A stretch of DNA of 64,000 nt from Burkholderiaceae bacterium (GTDB taxonomy: Bacteria > Pseudomonadota > Gammaproteobacteria > Burkholderiales > Burkholderiaceae_B): contig JAMNXR010000016.1 of assembly GCA_023653055.1 (NCBI GenBank), forward strand, positions 19,850 to 83,849. The letters are read 5' to 3'. The translations under genes and the position numbers were made by a program. Under the pieces are notes generated by a model. The model did no database searches. It had not been told where the DNA came from and saw only the letters and a program-made list of their open reading frames with translations. Positions 33,330 through 41,636 of this stretch are shown here, piece by piece. Positions within the stretch are counted from its first letter, which is position 1. Each line of letters starts with the position of its first letter.

Positions 33330-35999
33330 TCATTCGTCTACAGCCACGTCACTCGCAGACTTTTTTGTCGCTTTCTTAGCAACTTTTTTAACGGCTTTTT
33401 TTGCTGTCTTTTTTGCAGCAGTTTTAGTTGCTGCCTTTTTTACGGCCGTCTTTGTTGCTGTTTTAGTTGCAGTTTTTGTTGCCTTTTTAGCCGCCGTCTT
33501 CCCAGCTGTTTTAGTCGCTGATTTCGCAGGGGTCTTGCGTCCTGGCTTTTCTGGTCGCGCCTCAAACTCAAAGCTGACTTTTCCATCCTCGCCACGCGCC
33601 AGGTAGGCTTTAAATTTTCGATTAGTACGACTCGAAACAAAACCTTCCAGCAAATCCGTTTTACCGGTCTCTAACAGCTTGACCATTTGATCTGCGCCAA
33701 TCTCTTGTTGCAAGATCACCTTGCCAGAGCGGAAATCGCAGTTACGTTCAGGCCCAACTGACTTTTCACAGATGTAACGCATGCCGTGCTCAAACACACG
33801 CGCCGAACATTTTGGACACGCGCCCAAAGGCGCATGTCCAGAAAAGTCTACCGGCTCATTTGATTCTTCATCTCGCTGACCAAAATCAAATTCCAATTTT
33901 GAATCAGGATCCAGCTTCAAAATCGCAGCAAATGGACGACCCATTTTGCTGATAAATCCCTGCATAGGTCCGATGCGCTTATCCGTAATCAGCGTTTCAA
34001 CTTCCTCGGGCTCAAAGGTCCGTCCACCAGGGTGTTTGCCTATTGAAAAGTCACAACTCGTGCATGCGTAGCGACGGTAATTTTCTTTCACCACAGCGCC
34101 GCATTTTGGGCAAGGCGTCGTCAAGGTGACATAGTCACCAGGCACTGTATCGCGATCGTATTCTTTCGCGCGCTTCACAATGACTTGCGTCATTTGTGCA
34201 ATTTCGCGCATGAACGCATCACGCTCAAGTTCACCTTGTTCTATCTGCTGTAACTTGTGCTCCCACTCGCCCGTGAGTTCTGGGGACGTCAGTTCCTTGA
34301 CATCCAAACCGTTTAGCAAGGTCATTAACTGACGCGTCTTGGCTGTCGGGACCAGATCGCGGCCTTCACGTCGTAAATAGGTTTCGTTGAGCAAGCCTTC
34401 AATAATAGAGGCTCGAGTCGCTGGCGTACCAAGACCGCGAGCAGCCATCGCCTGCGCAAATTCGTCATCATCCACAAGCTTGCCAGCATGCTCCATCGCC
34501 GACAACAAGGTGCCTTCGTTATAGCGTGCGGGTGGCTTAGTCACCAAGGCAATCGCATTCACCTCTTCCGTGCGAACAGACTCGCCTTCCACCACGGCCA
34601 CAAGCGTCTCATCGTCTTCCTGCGCTTCGCGACCATACACAGCCAACCATCCAGGCGAGACTAATACCTTACCTTCAGTTTTAAACTGGTGCGCTTGAAC
34701 AGTCGTTGTACGCGTCGTCATCCGGTACTCAGCCGACGGGAAAAATATTGCCAAAAACCGCTTGACCACCAAGTCATATAACTTTGCTTCAGCTTCGCTC
34801 AGTTCTTTAGGAATTTGCAAAGTCGGAATAATTGCAAAGTGATCCGACACTTTTTTATTATCAAAAATTCTCTTGTTAGGCTTGACCCAACCATTTTTGC
34901 TGATCGTCTTAGCATGCGGAGCCAAGCTGCGTGTGACGCCACCACCCTCAGCGATACCATCAATCGTAGCGCGCACCGTATTGATATAGTCTTCGGGCAA
35001 ATGCTTCGAGTCCGTACGCGGATAAGTCAGCGCTTTATGGCGCTCGTACAAGCTCTGTGCAAGTGACAAGGTTGCTTTGGCTGAAAAACCAAAGCGTCCG
35101 TTTGCTTCGCGCTGTAGCGACGTTAAGTCAAACAATGCCGGTGCGGCTTCTGTCTTGGGCTTAGCAACCTCAGTCACAACACCTGGTTGCGCTCGGCATG
35201 CGGCCACCACACTTTTTGCAGCAGCCTCTACCCACAATCGAGACTCATGCTTGCTGGGGTCTTCTGCATCTTTCTTAAACTGGGGATCAAACCACCGACC
35301 CTCATATAAACCCGCTGCCGCCACAAAGGTCGCCCGGACTTCCCAATAATTACGTGGCTCAAAGCGTCGAATTTTTTCTTCGCGCTCAAATACGATTGCG
35401 AGCGTCGGTGTTTGTACACGCCCAACAGGCGTCTTGAAAAAACCACCATCTTTACTGTTAAAGGCCGTCATGGCTCGGGTGCCATTGATACCGACCAACC
35501 AGTCAGCCTCTGCACGTGAACGCGCAGCCGCCTCAAGAGGCTTCATTGTGGTGTCGGCACGAAGGTTTGCAAACGCCTCTTTAATGGCGTCTTGTGTCAT
35601 CGACTGCAACCATAGGCGCTGCACAGGCTTTTTCTGGCCCGCGTATTGCTCAATGTAGCGAAAAATCAGTTCACCCTCTCGACCCGCGTCACACGCATTA
35701 ATGAGTGCGCTTACGTCCTTGCGTTTGATCAAACGCACTAACATTTTCAAGCGTTCCGCAGATTTTTTATCGCTCGGATTCAACTCGAACTGAGGTGGAA
35801 TCACCGGCAAGTGCGTAAAACTCCACTTTCCCTTGACCGGATCATTTGGGGCTACCAGACTTAACAGGTGACCGACGCTTGAGGACAAAACAAAATTGTC
35901 ACTTTCAAAATAGTCGCCTTCACGCGTAAAGCCACCTAGTGCCCTGGAAATATCGAGGGCAACAGAAGGCTTCTCAGCAATAATTAGTGTCTTAGTCAT
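33330..35999 (-). CDS. topB: DNA topoisomerase III
   Basis: An 889-residue type IA topoisomerase. The N-terminal TOPRIM domain has LIIAEKPSVALDIS and NACDAGREGELIFRY; the active-site Tyr lies in ALTYPRTDSKHLPEDY near residue 330. Two C-terminal zinc-ribbon-like units carry CPKC...CTSC (about 650-675) and CPKC...CEKS...C (about 755-790). The last 60 residues are Lys/Ala/Thr-rich, histone-H1-like, which is longer than the E. coli enzyme. It relaxes and decatenates DNA. panB is 13 bp downstream. Confidence 0.95.
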   Translation of the reverse strand: MTKTLIIAEKPSVALDISRALGGFTREGDYFESDNFVLSSSVGHLLSLVAPNDPVKGKWSFTHLPVIPPQFELNPSDKKSAERLKMLVRLIKRKDVSALINACDAGREGELIFRYIEQYAGQKKPVQRLWLQSMTQDAIKEAFANLRADTTMKPLEAAARSRAEADWLVGINGTRAMTAFNSKDGGFFKTPVGRVQTPTLAIVFEREEKIRRFEPRNYWEVRATFVAAAGLYEGRWFDPQFKKDAEDPSKHESRLWVEAAAKSVVAACRAQPGVVTEVAKPKTEAAPALFDLTSLQREANGRFGFSAKATLSLAQSLYERHKALTYPRTDSKHLPEDYINTVRATIDGIAEGGGVTRSLAPHAKTISKNGWVKPNKRIFDNKKVSDHFAIIPTLQIPKELSEAEAKLYDLVVKRFLAIFFPSAEYRMTTRTTTVQAHQFKTEGKVLVSPGWLAVYGREAQEDDETLVAVVEGESVRTEEVNAIALVTKPPARYNEGTLLSAMEHAGKLVDDDEFAQAMAARGLGTPATRASIIEGLLNETYLRREGRDLVPTAKTRQLMTLLNGLDVKELTSPELTGEWEHKLQQIEQGELERDAFMREIAQMTQVIVKRAKEYDRDTVPGDYVTLTTPCPKCGAVVKENYRRYACTSCDFSIGKHPGGRTFEPEEVETLITDKRIGPMQGFISKMGRPFAAILKLDPDSKLEFDFGQRDEESNEPVDFSGHAPLGACPKCSARVFEHGMRYICEKSVGPERNCDFRSGKVILQQEIGADQMVKLLETGKTDLLEGFVSSRTNRKFKAYLARGEDGKVSFEFEARPEKPGRKTPAKSATKTAGKTAAKKATKTATKTATKTAVKKAATKTAAKKTAKKAVKKVAKKATKKSASDVAVDE
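33355..33530 (-). repeat. low-complexity Lys/Ala repeat region in topB 3' end
   Basis: The DNA here is a degenerate array of short units encoding KTA/KKA-type motifs (TKTATKTATKTAVKKA then AKKAVKKVAKK). The plus strand is T-rich with repeated 'gttgctgtttt'-type words. Such arrays can change length by slippage. The encoded tail is predicted to bind DNA non-specifically. Confidence 0.85.
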
Positions 36000-36061
36000 T
36001 CTTTTCCAAATACGGCTCTAGTACTAAACGCGCTCAATCCAAGCGCTATTTTGACTTTAGT

Positions 36062-37015
36062 CTAGCGCGGATCATAAATGCGGCGATGAATGCCGTGCAA
36101 GTTAGCACGACTCAGGCCTTGCACCCAAACGGGGATCGCAGCGGACCAAAACTGGCTTACGTCCCTAATTGGCAGGGGATCAAAGCCCAATGACAACCAT
36201 GCACGCTGCAAAACGCCCAAAGGATCACTCAACTCTATTGCAGCCGCGCCATTTTGTTTCGATAATTTTTGTCCTGCCTCATCCGTCACGAGTGGGACGT
36301 GCAAATATGTAGGTAGGGACAAGCCCAGTAATTTAAACAAAACGATCTGACGTGCCGTACTGCTAAATAAATCCTCACCGCGCACCACATGCGTCACACC
36401 TTGATGCGCATCGTCCACCACCACAGCGAGTTGATACGCCCAAATCCCGTCGGCACGGCGCAAAACAAAATCGCCAACCGTTTGATCTACCTCCTGCGCC
36501 ATAACGCCCAGCCAGCGATCTTGAAAGGTTGTCTGACCCTCCGGCACACGCAAGCGCCAAGAAAGCGCCTGACGCCCTTCTGGATGCCCTGAGCGACATG
36601 TACCGGGGTAGGGGCGCTCACCCTCCGGAAAGTATCCCTGCATGCGTAATACGGAATCGGCGATCTCTCGGCGGGTACAACCACATGGATATGCGAGATT
36701 TAACGACAAAAGAGCATCAAAAGACTGCTGATAGGCACTTAATCGGCGCGATTGATATAAAACCTCACCATCCCACCGCATCCCTAACGCCTGCAATTGT
36801 TGCAAAATTACCCGATCAGCATCATGGACATTTCGAGGAGCATCTAAATCCTCCATCCTCACCAACCAGGATCCTCCATGCGCGCAAGCGTCAAGATAGC
36901 TCGCCAGTGCGGCTACAACTGAACCTGCGTGGAGAGGCCCGCTCGGACTCGGCGCAAAGCGACCCACATAGGGGGATTGATCCGAGGGCTGGTCAGTGCA
37001 ACAGACGGTCACCAT
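36062..37015 (-). CDS. gluQ: glutamyl-Q tRNA(Asp) synthetase
   Basis: A 317-residue truncated glutamyl-tRNA synthetase homologue. It has [26 protein letters not shown] (HIGH-like, residues 19-44), a zinc region [10 protein letters not shown]...CRSG and [11 protein letters not shown] (KMSKS-like). It lacks an anticodon-binding domain. It adds glutamate to queuosine in tRNA(Asp). The start ATG 37015 overlaps the end of smg by 23 bp; no other in-frame Met fits before the HIGH motif. Confidence 0.93.
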   Translation of the reverse strand: MVTVCCTDQPSDQSPYVGRFAPSPSGPLHAGSVVAALASYLDACAHGGSWLVRMEDLDAPRNVHDADRVILQQLQALGMRWDGEVLYQSRRLSAYQQSFDALLSLNLAYPCGCTRREIADSVLRMQGYFPEGERPYPGTCRSGHPEGRQALSWRLRVPEGQTTFQDRWLGVMAQEVDQTVGDFVLRRADGIWAYQLAVVVDDAHQGVTHVVRGEDLFSSTARQIVLFKLLGLSLPTYLHVPLVTDEAGQKLSKQNGAAAIELSDPLGVLQRAWLSLGFDPLPIRDVSQFWSAAIPVWVQGLSRANLHGIHRRIYDPR

Positions 37016-37451
37016 CGTCGCGCAAAAGTTCTTCGAGAATCAAATGATCGACCTCGGACTCCTGGCTCCACAACACCATCAATGCAATGATTTTGATCTT
37101 TTGCAGAGAAACTGGGCCGTCTGTCGTCGCCATGGCGCGGTCGATGACAATTTCACGCAAGACAGGGGACAAGGCCTCCGTCGCCTCAAGGAACGTGATG
37201 AAGCCAATCGCTTGGGCACCAAGATGTTGCTGCTCCATCTCGGCGTACACGCGAAAACCATCTCCGGGCGTGTGCGCAAGTTCAACGCACTGTTCAGTCG
37301 TTTCGGCTAAGCCTACTAGCCAACCTAACGCCTCATCGATGTCCGTGTGCTCAAAGCCTGCGGCGGCAAGCCGCTTGGCCAATACATCCGCCGACGGACA
37401 GGCTTCGGGGGTGTAGTAGTTCTCAAACAAGTAAACCAGGATATCGAACAT
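36993..37451 (-). CDS. smg: Smg family protein (DUF494)
   Basis: A 152-residue protein starting [13 protein letters not shown] and ending [19 protein letters not shown], with CP(S)[25 protein letters not shown] between; these are characteristic of DUF494/Smg. Often found beside topoisomerase and dprA genes; here topB is close. Its function is unsettled. It overlaps gluQ by 23 bp at its 3' end. Two short inverted repeats lie upstream of its start. Confidence 0.92.
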   Translation of the reverse strand: MFDILVYLFENYYTPEACPSADVLAKRLAAAGFEHTDIDEALGWLVGLAETTEQCVELAHTPGDGFRVYAEMEQQHLGAQAIGFITFLEATEALSPVLREIVIDRAMATTDGPVSLQKIKIIALMVLWSQESEVDHLILEELLRDDGDRLLH

Positions 37452-37464
37452 AGCAGCTACGGCT

Positions 37465-37494
37465 CCTGTTTTAACAGGGGTCTGTCAGACCCCT
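37465..37494. repeat. overlapping inverted repeats upstream of smg
   Basis: CCTGTT-TT-AACAGG (37465-37478) overlaps AGGGGTCT-GTC-AGACCCCT (37476-37494). Only one can form at a time. They lie within 45 bases of the smg start, in the divergent gap to the MBL gene. Operator or 5'-leader structure are both possible. Confidence 0.55.
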
Positions 37495-37575
37495 CATGTG
37501 AAATAACTTTACCCTTAAACATAAAAAACAACAAATGTTATCTGCAATAACCCTCAAACTGGGCCCATGGGTCTC

Positions 37576-37605
37576 ATGACAGTTTACGTAAACGTAAATT
37601 ATGAT
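37576..37605 (+). promoter_or_regulatory. promoter with LiuR-like palindrome in the spacer
   Basis: A -35-like ATGACA (37576-37581) and a -10-like TATGAT (37600-37605) are 18 bases apart. The spacer is filled by TTTACGTAAACGTAAA (37583-37598), an imperfect palindrome much like the operators of LiuR-type MerR-family regulators of branched-chain amino acid and fatty acid breakdown. MerR-family proteins act in over-long spacers, which fits. The match to LiuR is from memory and unproved. It drives the MBL-metC-DUF1330 genes. Confidence 0.55.
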
Positions 37606-37642
37606 GGTTCGCGTAAACCGTCACGTTTGGAGACAAAAAAAT

Positions 37643-38701
37643 ATGAATCCCCTCGAGCATCAGCTGCAATACCCCTTTGCAGACGCTATGCCGGGCCCCG
37701 GGCAATCTATTGAGCTCGCGCCGGGCGTGCGCTGGATTCGCATGCCACTGCCTTTTGCACTCGATCACATTAACCTCTGGCTCCTGCGCGACAAGATCGA
37801 TGGCATTGAGGGCTGGACAATTGTCGACTGCGGTATCAGCCGAGACGAGGTTAAGGTGCTGTGGGAAGAGATCTTCTCCACTCAGCTAGAGGGTCTCCCG
37901 GTGCTTCGCGTCATCGTGACACATATGCATCCAGATCACGTTGGGTTAGCCAGCTGGTTATGTAAAAAGTGGAATGTGCCGTTATCCATGAGCATGACGG
38001 ACTATACGACCGCCAAACTCTGGTCGCTCGGACAAAGCAACGGTGGCACAGGGGGTGAACGCGCAGCGCAACACTTGGGTCAACACGGCATGACAGATCC
38101 TGAGTCACTTGAACAAATCCGCGCCCGCGCGTCTTACTACCCAAGCCTCGTGCCAGACATGCCTGCTTCATACGCCCGACTTCTTGACGGACAAACCTTA
38201 AGTATCGGGGGGCATGTGTGGCAGGAAATTGTGGGTTATGGCCATGCGCCCGAACATATCGCGTTGTTCTGTCCGGATAAAAATGTCCTCATCTCTGGGG
38301 ATATGGTGCTCCCGCGCATCTCTACCAATGTGAGCGTGTTCGATTACGAACCGCTCGGCAATCCGCTGCCGCTCTACTTAAATTCCTTGAACAACTTTGA
38401 TCATCTCCCTGTCGACACGCTCATTTTGCCCTCACACGGAAAGCCTTTTAAAGGGTTACACCAACGTATTGCGCAACAACAGGCGCATCACGCAGATCGG
38501 CTCGCCGAAGTACTTGAGGCTTGCGCCACCCCGCAATCGACCACCGATATCCTACCTGTCATGTTTAAACGTACGCTAGACTTACATCAAACAACGTTTG
38601 CAATGGGCGAAGCCCTTGCGCACCTTCATGCTTTATATTTTGAAGGCAAACTCTCACGTGAAATCTGCGCGGATGGCATCATTCGTTTTGTCAGAAAATA
38701 A
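37643..38701 (+). CDS. metallo-beta-lactamase-fold hydrolase
   Basis: A 352-residue cytosolic protein from ATG 37643, with GGAGA upstream. Zinc motif HMHPDHVGLASWL near residue 95, then GYGHAPEHIAL, LISGDMVLPRIS and LILPSHGKPF give the complete MBL ligand set. The C-terminal 80 residues look like a helical winged-helix cap (MFKRTLDLHQTTFAMGEALAHLHAL). The substrate is unknown; relatives act on thioesters and lactones. It precedes metC by 10 bp. A LiuR-like promoter hints at a role in acyl or amino acid breakdown (inference). Confidence 0.88.
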   Translation: MNPLEHQLQYPFADAMPGPGQSIELAPGVRWIRMPLPFALDHINLWLLRDKIDGIEGWTIVDCGISRDEVKVLWEEIFSTQLEGLPVLRVIVTHMHPDHVGLASWLCKKWNVPLSMSMTDYTTAKLWSLGQSNGGTGGERAAQHLGQHGMTDPESLEQIRARASYYPSLVPDMPASYARLLDGQTLSIGGHVWQEIVGYGHAPEHIALFCPDKNVLISGDMVLPRISTNVSVFDYEPLGNPLPLYLNSLNNFDHLPVDTLILPSHGKPFKGLHQRIAQQQAHHADRLAEVLEACATPQSTTDILPVMFKRTLDLHQTTFAMGEALAHLHALYFEGKLSREICADGIIRFVRK

Positions 38702-38711
38702 AGGACCCGTC

Positions 38712-39899
38712 TTGACCACACATCATCTTGATACCCGATTACTCCATATCGGAAGCGCCCCTTTTGATCCAGAAACAGGCACTGCGCCCGTTAGCTTGCC
38801 TTCCATGCGTACCAGCACAGTTCGTTTCGAAAACTTAGCGGCACTCGATCGTGCGATGACGCGTCGACTCGCTGGGGAAAGGGCCATTACCTATGGTCGC
38901 TCAGGTATGGATACACATCGTGCCCTCGAAGATGTCTTTATGCAGCTCGAAGGCGGCACCTATTGCGTCCTTGCCCCCTCCGGCATGGCCGCGATCAACA
39001 TCGCTTTTCTTGGTTTACTCAAAACAGGCGATCATGTCCTTGTCGCGGATTGCGTCTACGGTCCAGTTCGTAATCTTGATCGTGCGCTGCTCCAAGGTTT
39101 TGGGATTTCAGTCACCTACTTTTCTGCAGAACGCGACGATATCGCCCAGCTTGTTCAGCCTAATACCAAAATGATTTATGTCGAGTCTCCTGGCTCGTTA
39201 CTTTACGAAATGCTGGATATGCCTGCACTCGCCGCTCAGGCAAAAGCGCATGGCTTGATACTCGCGACCGATAACACCTGGGGTTCTGGTTATATCTACC
39301 GCCCCTTAATGCTCGGTGCGGACGTATCTATCGTAGCCGGCACCAAATATGTCGCCGGACATTCCGATGTCATGCTTGGTGCTGTCGTAGTCAAAGATCA
39401 GAAACTAGCCGCGCGTATTCACGCTGCCCAATACGCAATGGGTAATTCCGTCAGCGCCGACGACGCATGGCTCGCCTTACGCGGCGTGAAAACGATGGCT
39501 GTTCGCATGCCTCAACATGCCCGTCACGCACGCGAAGTCTGCGCCTTTCTGGATGCTCAGCCAGAAGTCCTTCAGATCTACCATCCCGCTTGGCATAAAG
39601 ACGCAGGCCATGCGCTTTGGCAACGTGACTGCACAGGCTCCAACGGCATGTTATCCATTGAGCTCAATTGCACACCCGAAGCAGCCAAGCCTTTCGTAGA
39701 CGCACTCGAACTATTTGGCATTGGTTTTTCTTGGGGCGGTTATGAAAGCCTGGTGCAGTGGGTCGAGCCCGGCACCCTGGCTTCGCACCAATACTGGAAA
39801 CACCACGAGCATGCGTTGATTCGCCTACACATCGGCCTTGAGTCAGTCGACGACTTGATTGCAGACCTTAAACAAGCCCTGGCGAAAATAAAAAAATAA
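38712..39899 (+). CDS. metC: cystathionine beta-lyase
   Basis: A 395-residue PLP enzyme of Cys/Met metabolism. I chose the TTG at 38712 because AAAGGA overlaps the upstream stop and the protein then starts at the usual place (THHLDTRLLHIG); ATG 38673 lies within the MBL gene. Motifs: VLAPSGMAAINIAFL, ESPGSLLYEMLDM, ATDNTWGSGY and the PLP Lys in IVAGTKYVAGHSDVMLGAV. GGYESL near the end supports the beta-lyase subgroup. It cleaves cystathionine to homocysteine, pyruvate and ammonia. A gamma-synthase-like specificity cannot be excluded. Confidence 0.9.
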   Translation: MTTHHLDTRLLHIGSAPFDPETGTAPVSLPSMRTSTVRFENLAALDRAMTRRLAGERAITYGRSGMDTHRALEDVFMQLEGGTYCVLAPSGMAAINIAFLGLLKTGDHVLVADCVYGPVRNLDRALLQGFGISVTYFSAERDDIAQLVQPNTKMIYVESPGSLLYEMLDMPALAAQAKAHGLILATDNTWGSGYIYRPLMLGADVSIVAGTKYVAGHSDVMLGAVVVKDQKLAARIHAAQYAMGNSVSADDAWLALRGVKTMAVRMPQHARHAREVCAFLDAQPEVLQIYHPAWHKDAGHALWQRDCTGSNGMLSIELNCTPEAAKPFVDALELFGIGFSWGGYESLVQWVEPGTLASHQYWKHHEHALIRLHIGLESVDDLIADLKQALAKIKK

Positions 39900-39912
39900 C
39901 AGGAGTCCATGA

Positions 39913-40215
39913 ATGTCTAAAGATAAAGGCTATGTCTTTGTAGAACTTGAAGTGCACGACATGGACAACTTCAAAGCACACTACCAACCCAGATCAACGG
40001 CAGCCGTCGCCGCGTTCAATGGTCGTTTTGTCATGCGCGGTGGTGAAGTCACGGTCAAATCAGGGCCAGAAGATGGGCGTCGACGCGTATTGTTAGAATT
40101 TGATCGTTACGAAGATGCGCTCGCGTTTTATGATTCGCCGCTCTACCAGGAGGCGAAACTGCATCGCGACAAATACGCACATGTCCACACGTTTTACATC
40201 ATGCGTGGCACATAA
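39913..40215 (+). CDS. DUF1330 family protein
   Basis: A 100-residue dimeric alpha-beta-barrel-like protein: YVFVELEVHDMDNFKAH, GGRFVMRGGEV-like NGRFVMRGGEVTVKSG and RRVLLEFDRYEDALAFYDSPLYQEAK are typical of DUF1330. AACAGGAG precedes the ATG; it starts 13 bp after metC and shares the operon. Its function is unknown. A bidirectional-type hairpin terminator follows. Confidence 0.9.
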   Translation: MSKDKGYVFVELEVHDMDNFKAHYQPRSTAAVAAFNGRFVMRGGEVTVKSGPEDGRRRVLLEFDRYEDALAFYDSPLYQEAKLHRDKYAHVHTFYIMRGT

Positions 40216-40244
40216 AAAAGCCACTACATTCCATAGTGACTTTT
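40216..40244. terminator. bidirectional terminator between DUF1330 and dsbA
   Basis: AAAAG-C-CACTA (40216-40226) pairs with TAGTG-A-CTTTT (40234-40244): an 11-position stem with one mismatch and a 7-base loop. The A-run and T-run on the arms give a U-tract on both strands, which suits the convergent DUF1330 and dsbA genes. Confidence 0.75.
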
Positions 40245-40280
40245 AATCAGCTCGACGCGAAAGTAAAACTATTTACCGTT

Positions 40281-40919
40281 TTACTTTCCTCTGGCTTGAC
40301 GAATCAAATCACTCGCCACATCCAAGGTCTGCTGGTAGCCACCCGCCTCTGAAGGCGAAGTCACAAAGCGTCCACCGACTGCCACGGACGGCGTGCCTTG
40401 AATCCGGTACGCCGTCACAAGCTGATCGGCGCGGTTCGCTTTGGATGAGACACCAAAAGATTCGTATGCCAGATCAAATTTTTCAGCATCCACACCTTGA
40501 GATCCAATCCAGCTCTTAATTTCTGCTTTCGTAAACAAGCGCTTTTTTTCCTGATGAATCGCAACAAAAACTTTTGGATGCACATCCAAACGATTTAATG
40601 CTTCAAGTGTGTAATACAAGCGTTGCAACGGTTTCATGCTGGCATTAAATGCAACAGGGACGCCACGAACCACCACATCGGCAGATTGCGCTTTGATCCA
40701 CTTTTCAAATAAAGGCTCAATCGCTGCACAATGTCCGCAACCGTAAGAAAAAAACTCGAGCACTTCAATCTTGCCAGGCTCCGTTGCCTGCGCAGGCGTT
40801 AACTCGACATATTTCCCTTTCGCTGCTGGCCCGCCTTGTGAAAAGCTCGCTGCCGAAAAAAACATCGCTGTCGTCGCAAACAGGACCACAATCAAACGTG
40901 AAAAAATATTTTGTGTCAT
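40281..40919 (-). CDS. dsbA: thiol:disulfide interchange protein DsbA
   Basis: A 212-residue periplasmic oxidase with a Sec signal ending near ASFSQG. The redox site is Cys61-Gly-His-Cys64 (FFSYGCGHCAAIEP); the usual E. coli dipeptide is Pro-His, while Gly-His is seen in other lineages. The cis-Pro loop is IQGTPSVAVGGRF. It introduces disulfides into exported proteins, including possibly the sox cytochromes. It is the last gene of the argS-SPOR-dsbA leftward set. A perfect 10-bp inverted repeat covers its stop codon. Confidence 0.94.
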   Translation of the reverse strand: MTQNIFSRLIVVLFATTAMFFSAASFSQGGPAAKGKYVELTPAQATEPGKIEVLEFFSYGCGHCAAIEPLFEKWIKAQSADVVVRGVPVAFNASMKPLQRLYYTLEALNRLDVHPKVFVAIHQEKKRLFTKAEIKSWIGSQGVDAEKFDLAYESFGVSSKANRADQLVTAYRIQGTPSVAVGGRFVTSPSEAGGYQQTLDVASDLIRQARGK

Positions 40920-40948
40920 AGCAATTGATCCCTAGTAACTAAACTTGA

Positions 40949-41626
40949 TTATTGGCGCACGACTGCGGTTGGAATTTTTTCCTGGCCTAAACGAATACGC
41001 GTTTGATTCATATCGTCGATTTTTACAAAGGGTCCAACGCGTACACGATTGACCTGCAGGCCATTGACCTCGGCACGTTGGATTTCAACCGACATTCCCA
41101 TTAAGAGAATTTTGGCGCGTAACGCCTCGGCATCTTCGAGCACTCTAAACGAACCCACTTGCAAATAGTATGGCCCTCCCGCACTCGGAGGAGATGCCGA
41201 CTCTGTTCGAGCAGGCGCTGAGGGCGTATTAGTCGTTGTCGTTTGTGGATTGCGTGAGGCAACATTTGGAGCAGGGGTCAAGGTCGCGATCAATGAACCC
41301 AATGCATCGCCTCCCTGTTTACTAGTACCTGCTGCGGGCTGCTGTGAACCCTGACCTGAAAGGTCTGCTTGTCCTGTTGGCTGATCTGGTCCACTTGGCG
41401 CGGTGACCGGCCCAACCTCTCTGTTCCCTAACGCCGCATTTGGATCTGGTGGATTACGCGGATCAGGCACGCCCGGCGAATCGGGCGAACGACTCGCTTT
41501 GTCCACAAAAGGCATCGGTGCTTTGATGACGTAATACGCAACGCCTGCCGCCAAACCCAAGCCGAGCAATAGCCCTGCAAGCATGCCATAGACCGTACTG
41601 CCACCAGATGATTTGCTTTTAGCCAT
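40949..41626 (-). CDS. SPOR-domain cell-division/peptidoglycan-binding protein
   Basis: About 225 residues from ATG 41626 (an upstream in-frame start at 41662 lies inside argS). One membrane helix (YGMLAGLLLGLGLAAGVAYYVI), a Pro/Gln/Ser-rich periplasmic linker, and a C-terminal SPOR domain (YYLQVGSFRVLEDAEALRAKILLMG...NRVRVGPFVKIDDMNQTRIRL). It binds denuded glycan at septa; the same layout appears in FtsN-like proteins. The argS-SPOR-dsbA order is common in Burkholderiales. Confidence 0.9.
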   Translation of the reverse strand: MAKSKSSGGSTVYGMLAGLLLGLGLAAGVAYYVIKAPMPFVDKASRSPDSPGVPDPRNPPDPNAALGNREVGPVTAPSGPDQPTGQADLSGQGSQQPAAGTSKQGGDALGSLIATLTPAPNVASRNPQTTTTNTPSAPARTESASPPSAGGPYYLQVGSFRVLEDAEALRAKILLMGMSVEIQRAEVNGLQVNRVRVGPFVKIDDMNQTRIRLGQEKIPTAVVRQ

Positions 41627-41636
41627 ATTGATGATC

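Noticed and set aside
40260..40287. Perfect 10-bp inverted repeat AAAGTAAAAC/GTTTTACTTT at the dsbA stop as the dsbA terminator
   Set aside because: No T-run follows it on the minus strand; the hairpin at 40216-40244 is a better terminator.
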